A stretch of 64,000 nt of DNA, from NCBI GenBank assembly GCA_964550125.1, contig CAZJWC010000004.1, positions 1 through 64,000 on the forward strand, in the 5' to 3' direction. Shown in pieces: positions 1 through 8,268 of the stretch. How positions within the stretch are numbered: the stretch's first letter is position 1; every line of letters starts with the position of its first letter. The notes under the pieces are model-generated. The model was not told the DNA's origin, searched no databases, and saw only the letters and a program-made list of their open reading frames with translations. Made by a program: the position numbers and the translations under genes. This stretch comes from CAZJWC01 sp964550125. GTDB taxonomy: Bacteria > Bacillota > Clostridia > Christensenellales > Borkfalkiaceae.

Positions 1-2
1 TT

Positions 3-65
3 TATGAAAGAGAAAAAGAACTTAAATATGGCGTAGTTGTGTTTAAAATAAAAATATTGCACTAA
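3..65 (+). CDS. 3' end of a gene entering from the left
   Basis: An open frame runs in from the left edge for 20 codons and stops with TAA at 63-65. The visible tail is mixed charged then hydrophobic and ends KIKILH. It is too short to assign to a family. It is called only because the frame is open from the first base and no other explanation of these 65 bases is evident; chance is a real alternative. Confidence 0.3.
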   Translation, partial: YEREKELKYGVVVFKIKILH

Positions 66-189
66 GAATTTATTGCAGTTTTAAAAAAAGAAAATAAAAA
101 TCTTAACTATGAATTGTACAATTCAATCAAATATTGTTAATTGTGTCTTAATGTCAGTCGCAAAATCAAAATTTAATAATCAAAAAAAG

Positions 190-372
190 ACTTTTGGCAG
201 TGCATACACATGTTGAAGCAAGTCCATTTAGTCCACCGTTGCTATTGCAACGGCTAGACTTATGATCCTGCTTCTCCTTTTTTCCCGAAAATCTTTTGTT
301 GCTCAAAATATTTTCGGGAGCCCAAATAATACATGGAGTCCTCTGTGTGTATCTCACACGCCCAGGTCCATT
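190..372 (-). ncRNA. Candidate structured non-coding RNA, family not assigned
   Basis: The 340-base stretch between the left-edge gene and the ABC operon has no convincing protein but holds nested inverted repeats. A 7-bp hairpin (CCGTTGC/GCAACGG, 233-250) lies inside pairing GAAGCA (215-220) with TGCTTC (269-274). A 9-bp hairpin (CCCGAAAAT/ATTTTCGGG) spans about 283-318. GTGCATACACA (about 200-210) can pair imperfectly with TGTGTATCTCAC (about 346-357), enclosing the rest. The G+C content exceeds the flanks. The minus strand is preferred because a T7 tract (about 183-189) follows the closing helix in that direction. I could not match it confidently to 6S, tmRNA, RNase P or SRP RNA; the clostridial raiA-motif RNA is one family worth testing. 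Confidence 0.4.
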
Positions 373-404
373 TAATTTATAAGTTAAAATAAATAAGGAG
401 AGAT

Positions 405-1301
405 ATGGAAATTTTAAAAGTTGAAAACCTAGAAAAAAGTTTTGGTGATTTAAAAGCCGTAGATGGACTTTCCTTTAAGGTAGAAAGAGGAAAGTTGTTT
501 GCCTTTTTAGGACAAAACGGGGCTGGCAAAAGTACAACCATAAATATGTTAATAGGTGCTTTAGAAAAAGACTGTGGTAGCATAATTTATGAAGGAAACA
601 AAACTTTTAATGAGTTTAAGGAAAAAATAGGCGTAGTGTATCAACATAATATTTTTGATGATGTGCTAACTGTAAAAGAAAACATAATGCTTTTTGGAAG
701 GCTTTATTCAAAAAACAATGAACACATTGAAGAAAGGTATGAAGAACTAGCAGAAACTTTTGAGTTTAAAGAATATGAAAAGAAAAAGTTTAAAACTTTG
801 TCAGGTGGTCAAAAGAGAAAGGTTGAAATAGCAAGGGCATTGTTTAATAATCCTGAAATTCTTTTCCTAGACGAGCCCACCACAGGTTTAGACCCTAAAA
901 CAAGAATTGACGTTTGGAAAATAGTAAATAAAATACGCCATCAAAGTAATATGACTGTATTTTTAACTACTCACTATATGGAAGAAACGCAAGACGCAGA
1001 TGAGGTTGTGATAATAAATAAAGGTAAAAAGATTGCAGAAGGAACTCCTTTTTATTTAAAAGAAAAATATTCAAGTGATAAGATTAAAATTGTTCCTAAA
1101 GACGAAAATATATTTGAAAAGGCAGTTGGTAAGTTAAAGTATACAAAAACTGCTAATGTATATGAATTTCTGTCAAGAGATGTAAACGAGGAAATTGAAA
1201 TTATAAACAAGTTTAAAGATTACATATTATATTTTGAAGTTATTAAGGGCAGTATGGACGATGTATTTTTAAATTCGGTCGGGGCTTTAATAGGAGATTA
1301 A
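405..1301 (+). CDS. ABC transporter ATP-binding protein (ABC-2 exporter type)
   Basis: Cytoplasmic ATPase of a two-gene ABC exporter; it hydrolyses ATP to drive the membrane partner encoded 1 nt downstream. Walker A GQNGAGKST is at residues 36-44, followed by the signature LSGGQKRKVEIARAL, Walker B ILFLDEPTTGLDP and a switch histidine in LTTHYMEE. The 298-residue length and the C-terminal extension of about 70 residues fit the drug/antibiotic exporter (CcmA/DrrA-like) class. The start ATG has AAGGAGAG just upstream. The cargo cannot be told from sequence; lipids, peptides or antibiotics are all possible. Confidence 0.9.
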   Translation: MEILKVENLEKSFGDLKAVDGLSFKVERGKLFAFLGQNGAGKSTTINMLIGALEKDCGSIIYEGNKTFNEFKEKIGVVYQHNIFDDVLTVKENIMLFGRLYSKNNEHIEERYEELAETFEFKEYEKKKFKTLSGGQKRKVEIARALFNNPEILFLDEPTTGLDPKTRIDVWKIVNKIRHQSNMTVFLTTHYMEETQDADEVVIINKGKKIAEGTPFYLKEKYSSDKIKIVPKDENIFEKAVGKLKYTKTANVYEFLSRDVNEEIEIINKFKDYILYFEVIKGSMDDVFLNSVGALIGD

Positions 1302-1302
1302 A

Positions 1303-2226
1303 ATGAAAAATATTTTAAGTTTAATAAAAAGAAACTGTCTTTTGTTTATAAGAAGTTCCCAGGTTGTTTTATCCTCTCTTATGTCGGGTGGAATTTTAAT
1401 TATCTTATATTTTTTATTTATTGCCAATCTATACTCAAATGGATTTAATGAAGCTACGGGGCTAATGTTAACTTCAAAGCAAATAAATGCTGCAATTTAT
1501 ACTCAAATGATAATGGGCGTGCTTGTTATAAACTCAATTTCCCTTTCAACAGGTATGTTCACATTTATGGCAAGGGACCTTGAAACTCGTAAGACCGAGG
1601 CGTTTTTGCTTACAAAAGCAAAGCCCTTTCAAATAGCAATGTCCTATCTTATATCTGCAATTATCGTTTCATATGCTATAAACTTTTTAATTTTAGTTAT
1701 ATCATTTATAGTAATAGGCATTTTAACAGGTGTATGGATTAGTTTTCTTACCTTTCTTGCTGTTTCAGGTGTACTAATAATAGTAACGCTTGCTGGCTGT
1801 GCAATTATGCTTTTTATAACTTCTATTGTTCGTTCGTCCGTTGCAGTTGGTGTAATAAGTGGATTGATAGGAACTATTTTAGGCTTCCTTTGTGGAATAT
1901 ATATGCCATATAGCAATATGGGGAAGGGTGCTATGTATGTAGGTTCGTTTTTGCCAATAACCCATTTTGTAATTTGGCTTAAACAAATTGCTCTTGGCGA
2001 TATTTTAAGTCAGTTTGGTATAAATAATGAACTATCAAAAACAATTCAAAAAGAGGCGTTTTCAGCATCAAATATAGGACTTTGTGGTGCAAATTTACCC
2101 TTGTGGTTAATGATTGTGTTAGGCATTGTATTTTCAATAGGCTGTTTTATACTTTCTATGTTCATAATAAGTCGCCTATATAAAAATCAAAAGAATAATA
2201 TTAAACAGGTTAATAAAAAAGATTAG
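1303..2226 (+). CDS. ABC-2 family transporter permease
   Basis: Membrane half of the exporter. The 307-residue protein shows about six hydrophobic segments, the first at roughly residues 20-45 and the last at roughly 265-295, separated by short loops and ending in a Lys/Asn-rich cytoplasmic tail. This is the usual architecture of ABC-2 permeases. It starts 1 nt after the ATPase stop, so the two genes are translationally coupled, and a strong bidirectional terminator closes the operon. No substrate-specific feature is visible. Confidence 0.87.
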   Translation: MKNILSLIKRNCLLFIRSSQVVLSSLMSGGILIILYFLFIANLYSNGFNEATGLMLTSKQINAAIYTQMIMGVLVINSISLSTGMFTFMARDLETRKTEAFLLTKAKPFQIAMSYLISAIIVSYAINFLILVISFIVIGILTGVWISFLTFLAVSGVLIIVTLAGCAIMLFITSIVRSSVAVGVISGLIGTILGFLCGIYMPYSNMGKGAMYVGSFLPITHFVIWLKQIALGDILSQFGINNELSKTIQKEAFSASNIGLCGANLPLWLMIVLGIVFSIGCFILSMFIISRLYKNQKNNIKQVNKKD

Positions 2227-2240
2227 GATTTATAAGTTGA

Positions 2241-2278
2241 AAAAGGAGGTTGATAAATATCAACCTCCTTTTATTTTA
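2241..2278. terminator. Bidirectional rho-independent terminator
   Basis: Perfect 15-bp inverted repeat (AAAAGGAGGTTGATA and its complement) separated by 2 nt, flanked by T-rich tracts on both strands. It sits between the convergent permease (+) and thiT (-) genes and can serve both. Confidence 0.9.
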
Positions 2279-2279
2279 A

Positions 2280-3044
2280 CTAAATTTTTTCTGTTTTTTT
2301 ACTATCAACATTTTCTTGTTGCAATTCTGTTTGTGCTACGGTTATATTTTCCTGTTCATTTCTTTTAGTAATTTTTTTAATATAAGCAATAAAGCTTGGT
2401 GCTTTGCTTAATGCAAACATTGCTAGTACAGCAATAAGACAGTCAGGAAGAATATAAACTGCGTTGTATAAAAATGAATATACAAAGCCTCCGTATTCAA
2501 CAGGTAAGTTAACCCAAATTGCTTGTTCATTGAAGTAAATGATACCTGAAATTAGGTGGAAAATAAATCTAGCAGTATAAACAAGAACAGTTCCTATACA
2601 AAGCGAGAATCTTGTAGATTTTTCAAAATGATGAAAAATACCCATCAAGCCAATTGAAGCAAAAGCCAAAATGTAGTCAAGCACAAAGGTAACAGGAGTA
2701 AGTATGTACGGTGAAGTTACAAAGTTTAAAAGACCAAAAATTATACCTGCTATTGTACCTTGTGTTATGCCAAAAACATAAGCATATATAAGTATAGGTA
2801 CAAATGATGCCAGTGTGATTGAGCCACCGTAGGTTACGGGTGCAATTTTTACAAAAGACAACACGAAAGACAAAGCAATACAAATTGCACCAAATGCAAT
2901 TGACTTTGTGTCATAAGTCTTTTTTCTAACGTTTGCTATTGCAACAAGAACGATAATCGCAAGCATAATGACAATAACGCCTATACTAACGTATTTGGTA
3001 ATGTTAGTTGCTTTTGCGCTTGCTTCTAGTAATAATGAAAACAA
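2280..3044 (-). CDS. thiT: ECF thiamine transporter S component (ThiT family)
   Basis: Substrate-binding membrane subunit that captures thiamine for a shared ECF transporter. The core of about residues 45-215 is a six-helix membrane domain with the family-like YGGSITLASFVPI stretch and a G-rich helix (GITQGTIAGIIFGLLNF). An extra N-terminal helix (about residues 17-37) and a polar Gln/Glu-rich tail make it, at 254 residues, longer than the usual ~190. The start is a TTG preceded by AGGAGG with about 4 nt spacing; no in-frame ATG fits that ribosome binding site. A TPP riboswitch with a terminator lies directly upstream, which independently supports the thiamine assignment. The EcfA/EcfT partners are not in this window. 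Confidence 0.88.
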   Translation of the reverse strand: MFSLLLEASAKATNITKYVSIGVIVIMLAIIVLVAIANVRKKTYDTKSIAFGAICIALSFVLSFVKIAPVTYGGSITLASFVPILIYAYVFGITQGTIAGIIFGLLNFVTSPYILTPVTFVLDYILAFASIGLMGIFHHFEKSTRFSLCIGTVLVYTARFIFHLISGIIYFNEQAIWVNLPVEYGGFVYSFLYNAVYILPDCLIAVLAMFALSKAPSFIAYIKKITKRNEQENITVAQTELQQENVDSKKTEKI

Positions 3045-3061
3045 AATACCTCCTTTGGTGT

Positions 3062-3093
3062 AAAAAAAATAACACCAACGCTATGCGGGTGCT
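3062..3093 (-). terminator. Riboswitch-controlled intrinsic terminator of thiT
   Basis: On the minus strand CACC-CGC pairs with GCG-(TT bulge)-GGTG around an ATA loop, followed by TTATTTTTTTT. The segment AGCACCCGC that forms its left arm is also complementary to GCGGG..TGCT at the 5' side of the TPP aptamer, so the two pairings exclude each other. This is the expected layout for TPP-induced termination. Confidence 0.8.
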
Positions 3094-3094
3094 A

Positions 3095-3187
3095 AAAAAG
3101 TATACAACTTTCTTGTCAAGAATTACCTTGACCGATTCAAAGGGTCTAATCTCAGCAATAAGACGATGTCTTAAAGCACCCCCGCGT
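3095..3187 (-). promoter_or_regulatory. TPP (THI-box) riboswitch
   Basis: Read on the minus strand it shows the conserved GGGGGTGC, then a small P3 hairpin (AAGAC..GTCTT), GCTGAGA, ACCCTTTGAA, and the second arm around GGTCAAGGTAATTCTTGAC. These are the hallmark blocks of the thiamine pyrophosphate aptamer, slightly diverged in the last helix. It precedes thiT and a terminator, so high TPP should switch thiT off. Confidence 0.9.
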
Positions 3188-3210
3188 AAATAATATAAAT
3201 TTGTACGTTT

Positions 3211-3239
3211 AGTTTATCAATTAGTTATTGAAATGTCAA
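3211..3239 (-). promoter_or_regulatory. Sigma-A-like promoter of thiT
   Basis: Minus strand TTGACA (3234-3239), 17-nt spacer, TAAACT (3211-3216), with TGA just before the -10 (extended -10). Transcription would start near 3204, just upstream of the TPP riboswitch. Confidence 0.8.
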
Positions 3240-3256
3240 GTAATTTATAGTATAAT
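3228..3256 (+). promoter_or_regulatory. Sigma-A-like promoter of the YfbR-like gene
   Basis: TTGAAA (3228-3233), exactly 17 nt, TATAAT (3251-3256), then AAGGAG before the ATG at 3281. The -35 element abuts the -35 of the divergent thiT promoter, so two polymerases could not easily occupy both. Confidence 0.78.
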
Positions 3257-3280
3257 TAAAAAGATTAAGGAGAATTAGGT

Positions 3281-3865
3281 ATGTATAATTTTTATGCTTT
3301 TCTTGGAAGGATGAAATATATTAAAAGGTGGTCGTTAATGCATAATATTTCAGAGGAAGATATTATGCAACACTCTATGCAAGTGGCGCTTTTTGCTCAT
3401 GCACTTGCTATTATAAACAATAAAATTTTTGAAGGAAATGCCAATGTCGAAAGGACAGTTTTATATGCTTTATATCACGAAAGTGCTGAAGTGTTAACAG
3501 GCGACTTGCCTACTCCCATAAAGTATTTCAATAAGGAAATTAATAATTCGTACAAGGATATAGAGGGACAGGCTTGTCAAAAACTTTTGTCAATGTTGCC
3601 TCCAGAATTTGAAAACGAACTTGCTCGTTATCTCGTTCCAGATGAAACTTCAATAGAGTATACCCTAGTCAAATGTGCAGATAAACTTTCTGCCTACACA
3701 AAATGTTTGGAAGAATTGAAAAGTGGTAACAATGAATTTTCAAAGGCAAAAAATACAATTTTAGATGATTTAAAGAGTAAAAATATTGATGAGGTTAATT
3801 ACTTTTTAGATAATTTTGTTAAGGGATTTACCCTATCTTTAGATGAACTTGATGGTTTAATTTAG
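3281..3865 (+). CDS. HD-domain 5'-deoxynucleotidase, YfbR family
   Basis: Predicted to dephosphorylate deoxyribonucleoside 5'-monophosphates in the cytosol. The 194 residues follow E. coli YfbR closely from end to end: RMKYIKRW at 10-17, first metal histidine H31 (QHSMQVA), GDLPTPIKYFN, KCADKLSAY with the later conserved aspartate, and LSLDEL near the end. The oddity is the central HD dyad: residues 66-67 read H-E where the family has H-D, while the rest of the motif (SAEVLTGDLPTP) is intact. A conservative Asp-to-Glu swap may keep metal binding or change activity. Its stop overlaps the stop of the convergent ger operon by a few bases. Confidence 0.85.
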   Translation: MYNFYAFLGRMKYIKRWSLMHNISEEDIMQHSMQVALFAHALAIINNKIFEGNANVERTVLYALYHESAEVLTGDLPTPIKYFNKEINNSYKDIEGQACQKLLSMLPPEFENELARYLVPDETSIEYTLVKCADKLSAYTKCLEELKSGNNEFSKAKNTILDDLKSKNIDEVNYFLDNFVKGFTLSLDELDGLI

Positions 3866-5028
3866 CCATTTTGAGTAAATTTAACCTGTATTTCTAGTAC
3901 ACAGTTTTTTAAGATATCCTCTTTTAGTTTATAATAATCGTTGTAGTCTTTTTGATACAACGATTTTTTAATATCAAATAAATCACAATTTGAGTTTTTT
4001 GACTTTTCAAAAAGACTTTCAATTTCCTTGGTCAGTTGTTTTTCAGCCTTTTCTATAATATTTTTATTTACTTCACTACTATTGCTTAAATTTTTTAGTT
4101 CATCAATATAATTTGTATCACCTATTGAAACTGACATTTTTACTTCAATTTTAAGTTTTGGATATTCCTCCTTTTTAAATTCTGTTTTTCCTTTTGATTT
4201 TGTTATGAGTAATGATACACTTTTATCGTCATCAAGTTCAACATTATACTTGGCATATTTAAGTTTGCTAGTAATTGCCATCAAAGTCAATGCGTCCTTT
4301 TGTTCAAGTAATTCTTTACCAACTCCCTCATCAATTAGCATAAGTTTAGTGGCTGTATATAAATATTCGCTATCACCTTGCTGTGATTGTTTTTGACCGT
4401 CAGTTTGCTCAACGCTTGTACTCCCTTTTTGCTCAATTTTTTGTACAAAAGGCAAAATTGAACTCTTATTAGGTGAGTATAGGTCTTTCATTAACTCCTT
4501 TAAGGATTTTGCAAAAGTATTTCCTTGCTGTTGATTGTCCTTGTTTATCAATTTTTGCATGGCAAAGGAATTTATATCGTCAACGGGTGTTTGTAACGAA
4601 AGCATTACTTGTGCTGTGTTTTCACAGGTCGCAACAAGACAAGCGTCTGAAAAATATTCGTTCCTAAAAAAGTATTGTACTGCTTTTAATACATTGTCCC
4701 TTGCAAGTTCTTCACCGACAAGTAGTAGTTTGCAGTTTGAAAGGTTGGGTTGCCACCCTGTTTTTAGTTGAATTTGTTTTATTGCTCCTTCTATCGTTTT
4801 TGAAGTGCTTGAAATTGACAAACACTCAACTTCTTGTCCTTCATTTGAAGATTGTGCTGATGCAATTTGTGTTGTAACAACATAGTCGTCTTCCTCTCCT
4901 TTGTCAATTCCTACGGCAACGATAATTGCAGTTTTTTGTACATCAATTAAACCAAAATCGTTTGAGATGAATACCAAAAAAACAAAAGCAAATAGGATTA
5001 AAAAGTATTTCAATGCCCTTCTATTCAT
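3862..5028 (-). CDS. Spore germination protein, Ger(x)C family
   Basis: Third subunit of a GerA-type nutrient germinant receptor in the spore inner membrane. After an N-terminal hydrophobic segment (about residues 8-24) the protein shows the family-typical IIVAVGIDKG sequence near residues 36-45, followed by the usual mixed alpha/beta domains and a Lys-rich C-terminal region; 388 residues is a normal length. GerC proteins are normally lipoproteins with a lipobox cysteine at the end of the signal peptide. No such cysteine is visible here (sequence reads FISNDFGLIDVQ), so this one is probably anchored by an uncleaved helix. It overlaps gerB by 8 nt in a gerA-gerB-gerC operon. Confidence 0.85.
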   Translation of the reverse strand: MNRRALKYFLILFAFVFLVFISNDFGLIDVQKTAIIVAVGIDKGEEDDYVVTTQIASAQSSNEGQEVECLSISSTSKTIEGAIKQIQLKTGWQPNLSNCKLLLVGEELARDNVLKAVQYFFRNEYFSDACLVATCENTAQVMLSLQTPVDDINSFAMQKLINKDNQQQGNTFAKSLKELMKDLYSPNKSSILPFVQKIEQKGSTSVEQTDGQKQSQQGDSEYLYTATKLMLIDEGVGKELLEQKDALTLMAITSKLKYAKYNVELDDDKSVSLLITKSKGKTEFKKEEYPKLKIEVKMSVSIGDTNYIDELKNLSNSSEVNKNIIEKAEKQLTKEIESLFEKSKNSNCDLFDIKKSLYQKDYNDYYKLKEDILKNCVLEIQVKFTQNG

Positions 5029-6106
5029 AAGTAATCTCTCTCCTCTTTTTTAATTTTAAAAGGAATATAATTATAGGTAAAAGGTATACGAAAAGAATAA
5101 ATACATAATTAAAATAATCTAAAGCAAGTTGGTGTGTTCTTGAAAAAGTTAGTTTCAAAAAAATAGTAACACATATTAATACTACATTTATTGCTATTCC
5201 AAAAACGTATCTCCTTTCAAAAGAAAAACACTTTGAAAAACACTCATTAGCAAATAGCAAAGGAAATATAGTATATATGAGTGCCACAATTTCAATCGAA
5301 TACAAAAATAAATAGTCTATTCTACCTATATTTGATAACGAAACGGCAAACACTGGTAGTCGATATACTCCAAAATGTTGATGGATAGAAATTTCAGCAA
5401 AGGTTGAGTAAAATATTGCATAAAAAAGTATTACTAAAAATGCTCCAAGAAGATAGGAAAGTAAAATATTTCTTGTTGTATGTTTGTGCCTTTTAAAATT
5501 TCCAACAAAAATCAGAGTAAAAGCAGAGTCGCAAAACCAAGCAACCGACTTAAAACTAGAGGTTAGTGTTTGCGAAAAACTAGTAGAGTTAAAGGGCAAA
5601 AGTTCTTTTAAGGAAAGGGAAGATATTGATAAAAACAATATTCCTATAAATCCAAATATAAAAAGAGGAGAAAGTGCATCAACAATTCTTCCAACACTTT
5701 TAAGGTTTTTACAAGTTAGGTATATACTCAAAACGAAAAAAGGAATATATGAAAGCATTGTAGGGGGCGAATCGTAAAATAAAATACTTGTAAACTCTCT
5801 TTGCTCAACAATGGGTAACAACGCAACTAGAAAAAAATATAAACCGTATAAGAAGTACAAAGACTTTGCAAAAGTAGTTCCAACCCTTTCTGTAAGTATT
5901 TGAAATATAGTTTTGTCTGGCTCTTTTCTTGTTAAAAATAAAGTCAAAAAAGTTAAAAATCCCTGCATAATAAAGTTAACAATTACAGGAATAAGTAAAT
6001 TGTTTTTGGCATAGCCTGATATTACTGAAGGGGCAATTATTAGTTTAGTTACAGGCATTAAAAATGCGTAAAAAAAACAAATTTGCCTTGTTGAAATTTT
6101 TCCCAT
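5021..6106 (-). CDS. Spore germination protein, GerAB/endospore germination permease family
   Basis: Middle subunit of the germinant receptor, related to amino acid permeases and thought to bind the nutrient. The 361-residue protein is almost entirely hydrophobic, with about ten membrane segments and a basic C-terminus (LKLKKRREITYE). It begins MGKISTRQICFFYAF, resembling the start of GerAB homologues. It begins 1 nt after gerA ends and overlaps gerC, so all three are coupled. The ligand cannot be predicted from sequence. Confidence 0.86.
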   Translation of the reverse strand: MGKISTRQICFFYAFLMPVTKLIIAPSVISGYAKNNLLIPVIVNFIMQGFLTFLTLFLTRKEPDKTIFQILTERVGTTFAKSLYFLYGLYFFLVALLPIVEQREFTSILFYDSPPTMLSYIPFFVLSIYLTCKNLKSVGRIVDALSPLFIFGFIGILFLSISSLSLKELLPFNSTSFSQTLTSSFKSVAWFCDSAFTLIFVGNFKRHKHTTRNILLSYLLGAFLVILFYAIFYSTFAEISIHQHFGVYRLPVFAVSLSNIGRIDYLFLYSIEIVALIYTIFPLLFANECFSKCFSFERRYVFGIAINVVLICVTIFLKLTFSRTHQLALDYFNYVFILFVYLLPIIIFLLKLKKRREITYE

Positions 6107-6107
6107 A

Positions 6108-7550
6108 TTATCTTTCCTTTTTTAGTCTAGTTCTGTTTTTGCTTCCTATAATTTTAGGTCGTGTGGTTAATGAAAAAATTGATTTTCTATAAACTGAATC
6201 CTTTAAGTCGTGCTTTATCAAGGGCGAAAAAGGTGCTGTTAAGGGTATACCAAAATTGTCTGTTGTAGAAAGATAGATTAGCAGTAAGGCAGTTAATACA
6301 ACCATACCGTAAGGTCCAAATGAGCCTGCCACTATTAAAAAAATCAAACGCAAAAGGGAGGTTGTTTCAATTTGTTCGGGTACGGTGTACAAGCATAAGC
6401 CACTTAAAGCAATTATTATGATTGAGGGGATTGATATAATCCCTGCCCTAACTGCCGTTTCTCCTAGTACCAATGCACCTACTATTGAAAGTGCCTGTCC
6501 TACATACTTAGGCATACGAATACTTGCTTCGTTTATTATCTCAAAAATTAGTAGTACAAAAAACATCTCAAGGCTTGGCGAAAGGGGAAGTCCTTTAACT
6601 CCACTTGCTATTGAGAGTAATAAGTTTAATGGCACTAAATCTATTTTAAATAGTTGAGCTGAAACATAGTAAGCGGGTAATAAAATTGCAATAATCAACG
6701 CAAAAACTCTTAAGAAACGAACAAAACTTGCTTTAAATGGACTTACAAAATGGTCTTCTGCTGTTTGTAAATCTTCAACTAAAAGGAAGGGAACGCTTAA
6801 CGCAATGGGTGAGCCGTCAACAATAATTCCTACTCTGCCTTCCATAATTTTGTCAGCAAGAACATCTGGCTTTTCAGTAGTGCCAACCTGTTTAAAGATT
6901 GAAAAAGGCCTATTTGCAAGATATTTTGCAATGTATGAGGAGTCGGGTATATTATCAATATTTATTTTTTTTATTTTTTCTTCAACTGATTTTAAGACTT
7001 TTTCATTTACTATGCCTTGTATATAGCATATGGAAATTTGAGTTTGCGATTGTTTGCCTATTGATAGGTTTTTAAAAACTAGGTTTACATTTTTTATTCT
7101 TCTTCTCATTAAACTTTGATTTATGTTTATATTTTCAATAAAACACTCTCTTGGTCCTTTAACATTTATCTCGTTAGGTGGTTCGGCTATTGAGCGTGTT
7201 TGAAAAAATGTTGCACCTATTGAATAAGCTTTTTTAAAACCATCAACTATAAGTATGGCGTTTGCGTTTAAAAGTTTGTTTATGCAGTCTTCAAAGGTAG
7301 TAAGTTCCTCTAGTTCAGGACTTGAAAGTGGGCGTTTAAAGTCCTCCTCACTTTCAATGTTGGTTAAAGGTAGTAGTTTGTCAATTACAAGTCTACCTAG
7401 CACTGTTTTATCAATTAAACTATCAATATAATAAATTAAAAAATCAGTTCCACCCGTCGTGGTTGATTGATATTTTATTAAATCGTTTGAATTTATTTTA
7501 TTATCAAATAAACTTGCGTTTTGTTTAAGGGAATTAGAGAGTTTTTCCAT
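6108..7550 (-). CDS. Spore germination protein, GerA family
   Basis: First subunit of the germinant receptor. The N-terminal ~280 residues are hydrophilic with the family motif PRECFIENI..N..L.RRRIKN and EGRVGIIVDGSPIAL; four to five membrane helices follow, including the conserved GLPLSPSLEMFFVLLIFEII and a basic C-terminal tail. I place the start at the ATG at 7550 because the in-frame extension to a GTG at 7595 would add an uncharacteristic hydrophobic stretch and would begin inside the upstream terminator and before a TATAAT-like element (7579-7584). No good Shine-Dalgarno is seen for either start. This gene heads the ger operon. Confidence 0.88.
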   Translation of the reverse strand: MEKLSNSLKQNASLFDNKINSNDLIKYQSTTTGGTDFLIYYIDSLIDKTVLGRLVIDKLLPLTNIESEEDFKRPLSSPELEELTTFEDCINKLLNANAILIVDGFKKAYSIGATFFQTRSIAEPPNEINVKGPRECFIENININQSLMRRRIKNVNLVFKNLSIGKQSQTQISICYIQGIVNEKVLKSVEEKIKKINIDNIPDSSYIAKYLANRPFSIFKQVGTTEKPDVLADKIMEGRVGIIVDGSPIALSVPFLLVEDLQTAEDHFVSPFKASFVRFLRVFALIIAILLPAYYVSAQLFKIDLVPLNLLLSIASGVKGLPLSPSLEMFFVLLIFEIINEASIRMPKYVGQALSIVGALVLGETAVRAGIISIPSIIIIALSGLCLYTVPEQIETTSLLRLIFLIVAGSFGPYGMVVLTALLLIYLSTTDNFGIPLTAPFSPLIKHDLKDSVYRKSIFSLTTRPKIIGSKNRTRLKKER

Positions 7551-7584
7551 ATTCACAAGTATAGGCAAAAGAAAAATGATTATA

Positions 7585-7620
7585 CGAAAAAACACCCTTT
7601 CGAAAAAAAAGAAAGGATGT
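7585..7620 (-). terminator. Terminator between the unknown membrane gene and gerA
   Basis: ACACCCTTTC (7592-7601) pairs with GAAAGGATGT (7611-7620) with one mismatch around an A-rich loop; on the minus strand a TTTTTT tract follows. A TATAAT (7579-7584, minus strand) lies immediately downstream and may be the -10 of the ger operon, although no clear -35 was found. Confidence 0.7.
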
Positions 7621-7630
7621 TTTAGTCTAA

Positions 7631-8167
7631 CTATTTAGTCAAAGATAAATGACTAAATATTAGAGTGGAGAAGAATTGAATTTCGTTTTTTGTTGTGTTT
7701 TCTTGTGCGTTGCTTTCAAGTATATTTTTAATATTCTCTAATGCAACGACCTCATCTGTTAAGTCAATCTCACAAAGAGTTTTTGCAACTTGCTCTATCT
7801 TTTCTTTTTCAATAATATTTTCAAGATATGGAGATAGAGTTTGATGTTTTTCAGGTAAAGTGCCTTTTCTAAAAAACTGTTCAAAGATTGAGTATATAAA
7901 AGTAGCAATACACCCTATCTTTATTGTGTTTTCAAAAATTGAATAAGCATTGTCTTTAATAAATGACATATCTTTCCCTATAATAAATAGATAAACAAGA
8001 TAAAATAAGGTACCAAGTATTAAGGGTAAAAAGGTATAATACTTATTTTTTAACCCTTTAAGCAAGGTTCGCTTTAATACGTTTGTCAATAAACATACAA
8101 CAAAGGCTACAATTAATATATCTAATCCGTAGTTAGTAAAAATAGTGTAAAGTTGAACAAAACCCAT
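7631..8167 (-). CDS. Unknown membrane protein
   Basis: I do not recognise this family. The 178-residue protein has an N-terminal helix (about residues 15-32), two more hydrophobic segments (about 40-62 and 85-95) and a soluble, acidic, Asn/Thr-rich C-terminal half. It starts at an ATG with AGGTGG upstream and ends just before a terminator. It sits between the ger operon and spoIIE, so a sporulation link is possible but rests only on position. A holin-like fold is conceivable from the helices alone. Confidence 0.65.
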   Translation of the reverse strand: MGFVQLYTIFTNYGLDILIVAFVVCLLTNVLKRTLLKGLKNKYYTFLPLILGTLFYLVYLFIIGKDMSFIKDNAYSIFENTIKIGCIATFIYSIFEQFFRKGTLPEKHQTLSPYLENIIEKEKIEQVAKTLCEIDLTDEVVALENIKNILESNAQENTTKNEIQFFSTLIFSHLSLTK

Positions 8168-8268
8168 AACTTAACCACCTAAATTTATTCCCGGCGCAAG
8201 AATATAATAATATATTTTTTTGTATACAAATAACCTTTATGACAAATTTTTTACGCAACTTTGCATAA

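Noticed and set aside
166..357. Small minus-strand open frame in the left intergenic region
   Set aside because: It coincides with the strongly base-paired RNA candidate and its product has no protein-like features.
7550..7595. GTG at 7595 as the gerA start
   Set aside because: It lies within the upstream terminator and before the likely -10 element, and adds a hydrophobic stretch unlike GerA N-termini.
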